Shown here piece after piece: positions 24,788-33,184 of a stretch of 44,396 nucleotides of DNA (position 1 is its first letter; each line of letters opens with the position of its first letter). The stretch is taken from positions 1 through 44,396 of the forward strand of contig NZ_SNXO01000018.1 in assembly GCF_004362975.1 (NCBI RefSeq), given 5' to 3'. Below the pieces are notes generated by a model. That model did no database searches, was not told where the DNA came from, and saw nothing but the letters and a program-made list of their open reading frames with translations. This DNA comes from Aminicella lysinilytica. Lineage in GTDB: Bacteria > Bacillota > Clostridia > Peptostreptococcales > Anaerovoracaceae. The position numbers were made by a program, and so were the translations under genes.

Positions 24788-24825
24788 TTTATACCATTTT
24801 CGCCCATAAAGCAAGGGCGAAAATG
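24788..24825 (-). promoter_or_regulatory. guaB promoter region with 11-bp inverted repeat
   Basis: CATTTTCGCCC (24795-24805) and GGGCGAAAATG (24815-24825) lie directly upstream of a minus-strand -10 TATAAA (24793-24788). The repeat covers the expected -35, so it may be an operator. The T run is on the plus side, so it is less likely to be a terminator for the dacA-like gene. Confidence 0.45.
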
Positions 24826-24856
24826 TCTTTTTTTCAATGGTTTTCTAGTTTTTCTA

Positions 24857-26173
24857 TTAGTTGAACAGACCGTCCTTGAAACTGTAGGTTTTTACCATGT
24901 AATAATATGTATGGTCTGACTGTGAATTCGGATCTGTATAACTGGATGTATCAGCTGATTTGATCTTCTTGATAAGCTTGTAACTTCCGCCTGTAGACCT
25001 GTAAACCTTGTAACCGTCTACGCCGGAGACAGGGCGCCAGGAAATATTGACCTTGGAGCCTGAGGTTACCTCCCCCGTGAGGCCCTTCACCATTTCGATC
25101 TTTGTCGATCCGTAGAAAAACTCATAGACCGAGTCAGGGAAGACCTTGTCAATTACCTTGGCAAACCACGACTGGTTCGTAGCCTCCTTCTCGATGCCCG
25201 AGGCTGAATCATTGCTCTCCGTAAGGGCTATAGACGACAAAGCCCTGCGTCCATAGGCGATCAGGTCCACAGTGTCGGAATAGCGCTTGGCCGATGTATC
25301 ACCCAGAACAACCGTGTAGATCGTCCTTCCATTGAATCTGAAAGCCTCAATGAGCGTTGCGCTGCCGGAATCCCAGGTGCCCGTCTTGCCGGCAATGATA
25401 TTGTAAGTCAGATACGGCTTCTTTATCTTCTTATCCTTATAAAAGAACGGATTAGTCGTGCGCACATAAAATGCATCGCTGAGATTGTCCTCTGGTATCT
25501 TGTACAGTTTAGTCTGGCAGACCTTCTGTATGAACTCGTATTTAGTGGCCGCCTGCAATATAAGCGCCATATCGTGAGCCGTTGTGTAGTGACCGCTGAC
25601 CTTGACACCGTTAGCATTGACGAAATGCGTATTGGTGCAGCCCAGGGCAGCCGCTTCTTTGTTCATGATCTTGGCGAATGACTTGGTGTCACCGCCGACA
25701 GCCTCGCCGAGAGCCGCCGCCGCGTCGTTGCCCGAGTGGAGCAGCGCCCCGTAAATCAGATACCTGACCTTGATCTTCTCGCCCACCAGCAGATACAACT
25801 TGGACTCCATCTGTTTGGCAGCGTACTTGGAAACCGTCACCGTGTCGTCCAGACTGATCTTGCCCTTGTCCACATATTTCATGACCACATAACAGGTCAT
25901 CATCTTGGTGATGCTGTATGGATCCATCTTCTTGTTGATATTTTTCCCGTACAAAACCTGACCTGTCTCGCCGCAGTATGCGATGGCTGCGTCGGCCGTC
26001 AGGCTGGGCTTGTTAGCATAAGTTGTCGAGGTTGTCACCTTGACCGTGCCTGTCTGGGCGGGTTTGATGTTGTAGGTAGTCGCGCCGAAGCTCTGGCCGG
26101 CGCACATAGAAAACGCCACCACAGTGGCTAAAATTACAGTTATAACTGTCTTGCTTGCTGATTTAATATTCAT
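24857..26173 (-). CDS. D-alanyl-D-alanine carboxypeptidase with fibronectin-like C-terminus
   Basis: 438 residues. A signal peptide of about 30 residues is followed by the PBP5-type (peptidase S11) domain: SITK at 87-90 (nucleophile Ser), SGN in LLHSGNDAAAAL, and KTG in IIAGKTGTWDSG. All three motifs are intact. The C-terminus, in place of the usual amphipathic anchor, ends in a fibronectin type III-like domain (KVNISWRPVSGVDGYKVYRS). It trims peptidoglycan stem peptides outside the membrane. It sits next to a second S11 enzyme (26214-27122), 40 bases away and probably co-transcribed. Confidence 0.9.
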   Translation of the reverse strand: MNIKSASKTVITVILATVVAFSMCAGQSFGATTYNIKPAQTGTVKVTTSTTYANKPSLTADAAIAYCGETGQVLYGKNINKKMDPYSITKMMTCYVVMKYVDKGKISLDDTVTVSKYAAKQMESKLYLLVGEKIKVRYLIYGALLHSGNDAAAALGEAVGGDTKSFAKIMNKEAAALGCTNTHFVNANGVKVSGHYTTAHDMALILQAATKYEFIQKVCQTKLYKIPEDNLSDAFYVRTTNPFFYKDKKIKKPYLTYNIIAGKTGTWDSGSATLIEAFRFNGRTIYTVVLGDTSAKRYSDTVDLIAYGRRALSSIALTESNDSASGIEKEATNQSWFAKVIDKVFPDSVYEFFYGSTKIEMVKGLTGEVTSGSKVNISWRPVSGVDGYKVYRSTGGSYKLIKKIKSADTSSYTDPNSQSDHTYYYMVKTYSFKDGLFN

Positions 26174-26213
26174 AGGTATTATTATAAGCGTTGGAAGGTG
26201 GCTTTGGCAAGGG

Positions 26214-27122
26214 TTAATGGGAATTTTTACGTATATACCTGTACAAAGCTTCCTGATCGCTGATGTTAGGGTACTCGTTGAAGACGGTCTGCTTGGCTTC
26301 CGTGCTTACACAGATATATTCCGTGCCATCTATCCTGGCATTGCTGGCCAGGCATTTCTTGGCCAGAGGCGTGTAGCCCGTCTTGCCGCCAAGGATCATG
26401 GAATTATCGCCGGTCTCATACCGTATGCTGTGAGTGATGACAGTATCACTGCTGCGCTTATTGTCCGCCTTGATGGTATACTTGACGCCGTCAAACATTT
26501 TGCGAAATTCTTTGTTATTCATGGCGTACCTGACCAACCTGGCGTAGTCCAGGCATGTGCCGTAATTGCCGGCGGAATCCACACCGATAGGATTGTCAAA
26601 GTGGCTGTTCTTCATGCCGATCCTCCTGGCCCAGGCGTTTTCCCTGATGGCAAAAGTTTTCAGGCTGCCGTCGCCGAAATATCTGGCTACTGTCATGGCT
26701 GCGTCGGCCTGAGATTCAAACATCATACCATATAGATAATCGCGCAAAGTAGCCTTTTCTCCAGGTTCGAAGCCTGCGGATTCGTATTCGCCCACGGTTT
26801 TCATATAATCATAGTCTGACGCCAATGTGGCCACGCGTATATCCATATCCGAAGCCTTCATGTGATCCAGTGCATAGACGATCACCATGATCTTGGCCAA
26901 AGACGCTGGCCTGGTCTTCTCGTCGGCGTTCCTCTGATATACTATTTCCCCGGTTTTCAGATTCTCTACCACAGCGCACTTGCTCTTTATAGCCGGAGGA
27001 TCCTCTTTGGTTATAGTGCTGGATTCGCCGCCGTTGCAAGCAGACACAGAAACTATGACCGCTGCAGATAATAGCAGCGCCAAAGCCTTTTTGATTTTAA
27101 TATGATTGCCTCTACTGAACAT
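26214..27122 (-). CDS. S11-family D-Ala-D-Ala carboxypeptidase-like lipoprotein, SxN motif altered
   Basis: 302 residues from the ATG at 27122 (GGGAG, 5 bases). It has a lipoprotein signal with lipobox SVSAC (Cys29). The S11 fold has SLAK at 74-77 and GGKTGYT later, so the nucleophile and KTG are present. The second motif reads ESQADAAM where relatives have SxND; the Asn is replaced by Ala (S137-Q-A139). Activity may be weak or lost, or this may be a subfamily variant. It is the first gene of a pair with the classical enzyme downstream. Confidence 0.85.
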   Translation of the reverse strand: MFSRGNHIKIKKALALLLSAAVIVSVSACNGGESSTITKEDPPAIKSKCAVVENLKTGEIVYQRNADEKTRPASLAKIMVIVYALDHMKASDMDIRVATLASDYDYMKTVGEYESAGFEPGEKATLRDYLYGMMFESQADAAMTVARYFGDGSLKTFAIRENAWARRIGMKNSHFDNPIGVDSAGNYGTCLDYARLVRYAMNNKEFRKMFDGVKYTIKADNKRSSDTVITHSIRYETGDNSMILGGKTGYTPLAKKCLASNARIDGTEYICVSTEAKQTVFNEYPNISDQEALYRYIRKNSH

Positions 27123-27186
27123 CACAACTCCCTAGTCTTGATAATATCAATTATAAACTTATTTCGACCTATGTCCATTCCTTTGT

Positions 27187-27270
27187 TAGAAAAAACAGAA
27201 ATACCTGCGGGGCGAGGCGAACGCTTTACCCTTAAGGCAAATGTCCGCCCTGCTCTCGCAGGTATTCTTT
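27187..27270 (-). terminator. Structured terminator after groEL
   Basis: AATACCTGCG (27200-27209) and CGCAGGTATT (27257-27266) enclose a smaller GGGCG/CGCCC stem. TTTTTTC follows on the minus strand. Confidence 0.8.
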
Positions 27271-27308
27271 ATTTAAAGTTATTGTTACGAGTATACTTCA
27301 GTCTGAGC

Positions 27309-28955
<1,647 letters not shown>

Positions 28956-28967
28956 CTACCTCCCCGA

Positions 28968-29252
28968 TTACTCTACAACAGCCAGAATATCTGACTGACT
29001 CATTATTGTATATTCTTCGCTATGGAATTTAACTTCAGTTCCAGCATATTTGGAAAATACGACCTTGTCTCCGGCCTTCAGTTCCATGTCCTCGTCCTTA
29101 GTTCCCGGACCTACTGCAACTACCTCAGCCATCTGAGGCTGTTCCTTGGCAGAACTTGTGAGGATGATCCCACCTTCTGTCTTCTCTTCTGCTTCCAGCT
29201 TCTTGATCACTACTCTGCTTCCAAGCGGTTTGATACCAAAACTCATTTTCAT
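28968..29252 (-). CDS. groES: Co-chaperonin GroES
   Basis: 94 residues: IKPLGSRVVIKKLEAEEKTE, the mobile loop GGIILTSSAKEQP, and VVFSKYAGTEVKF. First gene of the groES-groEL operon. AGGAGG-like site before the ATG. Confidence 0.98.
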   Translation of the reverse strand: MKMSFGIKPLGSRVVIKKLEAEEKTEGGIILTSSAKEQPQMAEVVAVGPGTKDEDMELKAGDKVVFSKYAGTEVKFHSEEYTIMSQSDILAVVE

Positions 29253-29337
29253 TACCTCCTGATTTATATTTATTATTTACTCATCTTATATGGCCACCAT
29301 GGAAACGCCCTGTAGCGACCCATCGGCCTGATGGCTG

Positions 29338-29364
29338 TTAGCACTCATTCTGTCTGAGTGCTAA
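29338..29364 (-). promoter_or_regulatory. CIRCE operator for HrcA
   Basis: TTAGCACTC-N9-GAGTGCTAA, a perfect 9-9-9 match to CIRCE, between the promoter and groES. Confidence 0.98.
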
Positions 29365-29375
29365 CCATCTTCTTC

Positions 29376-29404
29376 ATTGTATGACCTATGGGCACTATTG
29401 TCAA
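29376..29404 (-). promoter_or_regulatory. groESL promoter
   Basis: Minus-strand -35 TTGACA (29404-29399), 17-base spacer, -10 TACAAT (29381-29376), with CIRCE immediately downstream. Confidence 0.9.
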
Positions 29405-29466
29405 CACATTTTTGCAAGTTTTTTATGTTTTCTGGATGAAGTTTTCCCCCACGAAAAAAAGCACCG

Positions 29467-30546
29467 CTACTCTGCGATGCTCCTCATATAATAGAACAGA
29501 TACTGCTGCGCGAAACCGCCCAGGTCCCCGAATTTCTCCCGGGCAAAAGCCGCCATCTGCTTTTTGTTGTTCTCGTCCAGGCCGTACAGCTCGTGCATGA
29601 CCCGGCGCACCCACACGTCTATGGGGAAGCTGTCGTACTTTTTCATGCCGAAGAGCAAAATGCAGTTTGCCACTTTCGGGCCTATGCCACAAAGTTCAAG
29701 CAGCTGCTCTTCATTCTCGGGCAGTCCCTGTTCGCAAACGCTTCTGGCCGTCTCCATGAGATATCTGGATCTGTAGCCAAGCCTGACCTCGGCCAGATCG
29801 GCCTCGCCCAGTCTTGCCAGGGCCTCCGGCCCGGGAATCTCGTATGCCGGCGCCTCAGACCGGATCGCGCCGGCCGCGGCTCTGCCAGGGTTACCGGAAT
29901 TGCCGGCGTCGCCATCCTTCGCGCCGGCCGCGGCTCTGCCAGGGTCACCGGAATTGCCGGCGTCGCCATCCTTCGCGCCGGCCGCGGCTCTGCCAGGGTC
30001 ACCGGAATTGCCAGCGTCGCCATCCTTCGCGCCGGCCGCGGCTCTGCCAGGGTCACCGAAATTGCCGGCGTCGCCATCCTCCGCGCCGCCGCTGATCGGC
30101 TCCCCCGCCGCAGCGCAAAGCCGCTCGATGCAGCCTTTGATACGCGGAATGTTGTTGTTCTGAGAAATGATGAAAGAAACTATGGTCTCCCAAAGATCCT
30201 GATCCAGAAGCCTAATGCCGTATCCAAAGTCCGCCGCCTTCCTCATGATCGGATCATCTGCGCAGAGAGTCTCCTTGATTTTCCCGTAATCTCTGTCCAG
30301 ATCCAGGTACGGCCTCCAGATTTCCCGGAATTCCTGCTCAGTGCATGGTGTAATGGTCAGAGCTCCGGCGGCCTCCCGCGACGATTCACTATCGAGTCCG
30401 GCGGTGAACTGCATGTTGACCTTCCGGCCCATGGCGATTCCAGTGTAGGAACCGTTTGGCTCTTTGTTCCATCTGAAACACTGACCACAGTCGAAGATGT
30501 GATCCAGGTTGAAATCCTTAATGTTATCTACTGTAAATGAATTCAT
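29467..30546 (-). CDS. 8-oxoguanine DNA glycosylase (OGG type) with tandem-repeat insert
   Basis: 359 residues from the ATG at 30546 (GAGGAAAA ribosome binding site). The N-terminal OGG domain has FNLDHIFDCGQCFRWN; the HhH-GPD part has ELCGIGPKVANCILLFG (catalytic Lys near 287) and FPIDVWVRR (catalytic Asp near 306). It removes oxidised guanine. Odd: residues about 155-226 are four copies of an 18-residue Gly/Ala/Asp-rich unit (GDAGNSGDPGRAAAG) placed between the two domains; without them the length is normal. The insert keeps the frame, so the enzyme may still fold with a flexible loop. Confidence 0.85.
   Translation of the reverse strand: MNSFTVDNIKDFNLDHIFDCGQCFRWNKEPNGSYTGIAMGRKVNMQFTAGLDSESSREAAGALTITPCTEQEFREIWRPYLDLDRDYGKIKETLCADDPIMRKAADFGYGIRLLDQDLWETIVSFIISQNNNIPRIKGCIERLCAAAGEPISGGAEDGDAGNFGDPGRAAAGAKDGDAGNSGDPGRAAAGAKDGDAGNSGDPGRAAAGAKDGDAGNSGNPGRAAAGAIRSEAPAYEIPGPEALARLGEADLAEVRLGYRSRYLMETARSVCEQGLPENEEQLLELCGIGPKVANCILLFGMKKYDSFPIDVWVRRVMHELYGLDENNKKQMAAFAREKFGDLGGFAQQYLFYYMRSIAE
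29867..30082. repeat. Four tandem 54-bp repeats (minisatellite) inside the glycosylase gene
   Basis: Units start at 29867, 29921, 29975 and 30029, each beginning GCGCCGGCCGCGGCTCTGCC, with only a few differences. A fifth, degenerate start is at 30083. The period of 54 preserves the reading frame. Much higher GC than the flanks. Confidence 0.95.
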
Positions 30547-30843
30547 ATTTTCCTCGCTACTGACCTCCTGATGTGTTTTATGACAAATCGCCATTTTCAT
30601 GGTCAAAAATACGAAATGCTTTCCAATTTCTTGCTTATTCAAGTAGTAATGAATTAATATACTGGATTATACAGCTATCCGCATCGATATTTCGACTCTG
30701 GTTCACATAGTCATCACACTTATTAGTTTTAGGTTAACCATCTGCTGCCAATTTCTATACTAGTGTTCAAATATTATTGTCGGATCCATGGATATTCGGA
30801 TTTTTGATGCCTTATTTCGTGATTTATCATAAAACACCTTTTT
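30547..30843. other. Intergenic gap
   Basis: About 300 bases, AT-rich, with no gene, clear promoter or terminator that I can support. It precedes the 18-bp repeats. Confidence 0.5.
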
Positions 30844-30933
30844 GAAATCCGGTCCCAGCACGCAATCCAGCCCCAGCACGAAATCCGGTCCCAGCGCGAA
30901 ATCCGGTCCCAGCACGAAATCCAGCCCCAGCGC
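30844..30933. repeat. Five tandem 18-bp repeats
   Basis: Consensus GAAATCCRGYCCCAGCRC, units at 30844, 30862, 30880, 30898 and 30916. They end 4 bases before the stop of the 30938 gene, so are untranslated on the minus strand. The unit is one third of the nearby 54-bp period but unrelated in sequence. Confidence 0.95.
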
Positions 30934-30937
30934 GTCT

Positions 30938-31747
30938 CTACACTACCTGCTTAACTTCCACATCGACTTTGACCACGTTGAAGGCGGTCATGTTTTCCAC
31001 CTGTTCGCGAAGGGCCTTCTGATAATCCATGGCGCTTTCCCAGATCAGGGTGTTCCGCTCCACAGCCAGGGACACTGTAAGATGCAGCGCGTCCGGCGAA
31101 GTGTTTTCGTAGACCTTGATTGCCTGAGCGACTCCCGGCGTTTCCTTGGCTACGCAGGAGGCTATATCCGTTATAACCGAATCAGATATATAGAATTCCC
31201 CCATATAGCTGAAAGTCGGCCGGACTACTGTACGCTCTGAATAGGGACTGCCCCCGAAGAAGTTTCCGCCTTTGAATATGCGGAGAGGATCCATGAAGTA
31301 GCCGGCGAAATCGCGCTTCAACTGCAGTGTCGGCACAGGTATTACGTGCTTTCCCTGAATATGGCGCTGTCGGTCGGCCACATCGCGCTCCTCTTCAGTG
31401 GTGATGTCTTCAATGTGGATCTGACGGATGGGTGCCGGCAGGCCAAGGCGCTCAACTATGCGGCTGGCCATCTTGTCAGAAGTCCCCAGAACCAGAATGC
31501 TGTCAGGGGCAAGTTCCTTGATGCGGTCAGCTACGGCAGCCTGATGCTCCGGCTTGTTAAATAAAGCCGTCTTGATGGCGCCCACCATGGTCTGCTGGCG
31601 TTTGGCGGATATCCCCGCCTCGACGCGATTGCGATATATGAACAGGCCGTCATCTATTACGCTCTCTATATTCAACTCTTTACACAGGTTCATAGCCTGA
31701 AAACTCTTTCCTGTGCCGCTTTTACCGGTCAAAGTATAAACTTTCAT
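30938..31747 (-). CDS. P-loop NTPase fused to an Asp23/Gls24-like domain
   Basis: 269 residues. Walker A GKSGTGKS is at residues 8-15; the central part has VIDDGLFIYRNRVEAGISAK and ILVLGTSDKMASRIVERLGL. From about residue 183 the protein changes to an Asp23/Gls24 envelope-stress type domain: YISDSVITDIASCVAKETPG, then VYENTSPDALHLTVSLAVER and the C-terminal FNVVKVDVEVKQVV. The function of this fusion is unknown; Asp23-like domains are linked to the cell envelope. The gene is divergent from the ferredoxin gene and shares its intergenic region. Confidence 0.75.
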   Translation of the reverse strand: MKVYTLTGKSGTGKSFQAMNLCKELNIESVIDDGLFIYRNRVEAGISAKRQQTMVGAIKTALFNKPEHQAAVADRIKELAPDSILVLGTSDKMASRIVERLGLPAPIRQIHIEDITTEEERDVADRQRHIQGKHVIPVPTLQLKRDFAGYFMDPLRIFKGGNFFGGSPYSERTVVRPTFSYMGEFYISDSVITDIASCVAKETPGVAQAIKVYENTSPDALHLTVSLAVERNTLIWESAMDYQKALREQVENMTAFNVVKVDVEVKQVV

Positions 31748-31748
31748 C

Positions 31749-31777
31749 TTTACTTAGTCCCGCCTTTCTGTTATAAT
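31749..31777 (+). promoter_or_regulatory. Promoter of the ferredoxin gene
   Basis: Plus-strand extended -10 TGT-TATAAT (-10 at 31772-31777) with a weak -35 TTTACT (31749-31754) at 17 bases, 49 bases ahead of the ATG. Confidence 0.65.
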
Positions 31778-31825
31778 TAAGACCGAATTTAAATTCAAGA
31801 CATGTCTTAAAGGAGGATTATACCA

Positions 31826-31996
31826 ATGGCTTACAAAATTACAGATGCTTGCATCAAATGCGGAGCTTGCGAACCTGAGTGCCCAACAGAGGCAATCACA
31901 GAAGGCGAAGACGCTTATGTAATCGACGCTGAGAAATGTATCGATTGTGGTTCTTGCGCAGATGCATGCCCGGTAGACGCACCAGTTGAAGGCTAA
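31826..31996 (+). CDS. 2[4Fe-4S] ferredoxin
   Basis: 56 residues: two CxxCxxCxxxCP sets, [12 protein letters not shown] and [12 protein letters not shown], with the usual pseudo-symmetry. This is the low-potential clostridial electron carrier. AAAGGAGG before the ATG at 31826 is strong. It is one of only two plus-strand genes in the window and has its own promoter and terminator, so it is monocistronic. It lies beside the redox repressor Rex, a natural but unproven regulatory link. Confidence 0.95.
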   Translation: MAYKITDACIKCGACEPECPTEAITEGEDAYVIDAEKCIDCGSCADACPVDAPVEG

Positions 31997-32015
31997 TCTA
32001 CATTATTGAAAACGA

Positions 32016-32052
32016 TAACCGTTTCGCAAAAGCGAAACGGTTATTTTCTTTA
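32016..32052 (+). terminator. Terminator of the ferredoxin gene
   Basis: AACCGTTTCGC (32017-32027), AAAA loop, GCGAAACGGTT (32032-32042), then ATTTTCTTT. Confidence 0.9.
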
Positions 32053-32118
32053 TGCTCCCGCGTCTGATGTTATCTGCATCTCGACTGTCATTATACATCT
32101 GGGAAATCAGGCTCCCGC

Positions 32119-32805
32119 CTAATCTCTCAGATTTTCTTCTTCCCTGTGCTTGTCCTGAGCGACTTCCTTCTTCTGTATATCATTCATGTGATATGCCAGG
32201 GAATGAAGACTGTCAGAAAGATGTACAACTTCTAGGGCTACATGAGTCGGAACCTCGATATCCGTCGGAGCGAAGTTCCAGATTCCTTTGACTCCGGCGA
32301 AGGACAACTTATCTGCCACTTCCTGAGCATTATCCCGATTGACGCAGATGATACCTATATCGATTTCTTCCTCTTCAACATATTCCACAATGTTCTCATA
32401 ATCCAGAATCTCTATGCCGTCCAGATCCTTACCGATCAGGTTAGGATTGATATCGAAGGCCGCACAGACCTTGAACCCCTGCTTGTGGAAATGCGTGTAT
32501 TTTGCTATAGCCTGGCCCAGATTGCCTGCGCCGACTATGACCATTCTATATTCTTTATCCAGGCCCAGGATGGCGCTTATCTCTTTATACAGGCCGTCTA
32601 CGCTGTAGCCGTAACCCTGCTGGCCGAAACCACCGAAATTGTTCAGGTCCTGCCTGATCTGTGAAGCCGTGTACCCGATCAGACTGCTGAATTCCTTGGA
32701 AGAGATCTTCTCTACTCCCTTTTTCTTCAACTCGATCAGATAGCGCCTGTATCTCGGCAATCGTTTGATGACTGCGTTTGATATCTTTGCATTATTTTTC
32801 CCCAT
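32119..32805 (-). CDS. rex: Redox-sensing transcriptional repressor Rex
   Basis: 228 residues. The winged helix is SNAVIKRLPRYRRYLIELKK through SLIGYTASQIRQDLNNFGGF; the Rossmann NAD(H) site is VIVGAGNLGQAIAKY; the C-terminus has FAPTDIEVP and VHLSDSL. Rex binds operators at low NADH and releases them when NADH rises, controlling fermentation genes. GGGAGATG precedes the ATG. No TTGTTAA-type Rex box was seen by eye in the window. Confidence 0.95.
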   Translation of the reverse strand: MGKNNAKISNAVIKRLPRYRRYLIELKKKGVEKISSKEFSSLIGYTASQIRQDLNNFGGFGQQGYGYSVDGLYKEISAILGLDKEYRMVIVGAGNLGQAIAKYTHFHKQGFKVCAAFDINPNLIGKDLDGIEILDYENIVEYVEEEEIDIGIICVNRDNAQEVADKLSFAGVKGIWNFAPTDIEVPTHVALEVVHLSDSLHSLAYHMNDIQKKEVAQDKHREEENLRD

Positions 32806-32829
32806 CGTTACATCTCCCGTTCTATAAAA

Positions 32830-32864
32830 AAAAGTCGAAAACCCGCCATGGCCGGCGGGTTTAA
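32830..32864 (-). terminator. Terminator after the acyl carrier protein gene
   Basis: AAACCCGCC and GGCGGGTTT arms, 6-base loop, then TTCGACTTTTTTTT on the minus strand. Confidence 0.85.
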
Positions 32865-32867
32865 TCT

Positions 32868-33101
32868 TTACTCTTCAAAATTTTCGTCTACGTATTTGAC
32901 CAGGTCACCGACCAGTTGGAATTTCTCTGCTTCCTCATCCGGTATTTCTATATCGAACTCTTCTTCGATCGCCATGATGATCTCTACGGCGTCGAGGGAA
33001 TCAGCTTCCAGATCCTTCATCAAATTTGTATCCATCGTAACCATTGACTCATCAACGCTCAACTGCTCGACGATGATGTCTCTAATCTTATCAAAAGTCA
33101 T
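32868..33101 (-). CDS. acpP: Acyl carrier protein
   Basis: 77 residues from the ATG at 33101 (TAGGAGG ribosome binding site). The phosphopantetheine attachment motif is ADSLDAVEI. It carries acyl chains for fatty acid synthesis, but no fatty acid genes are next to it here. The upstream ATG at 33128 adds residues not found in the family. Confidence 0.95.
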   Translation of the reverse strand: MTFDKIRDIIVEQLSVDESMVTMDTNLMKDLEADSLDAVEIIMAIEEEFDIEIPDEEAEKFQLVGDLVKYVDENFEE

Positions 33102-33184
33102 AATAAACCTCCTATAGTCTATGATCAATTACAAAACTTATTATAGTGTACCCTCTAATGTATTGCAAGTGAAAATTTAATTTT

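Noticed and set aside
29867-30082. Possible CRISPR array
   Set aside because: The units are contiguous 54-bp tandem copies with no unique spacers and encode protein in frame.
29593-30540. Plus-strand ORF of 315 residues
   Set aside because: Antisense of the glycosylase; its repeats are only the mirror of the 54-bp array.
30842-31240. Plus-strand ORF starting with Ser/Pro-rich repeats
   Set aside because: It is the 18-bp array read through the antisense of the P-loop/Asp23 gene; no ribosome binding site.
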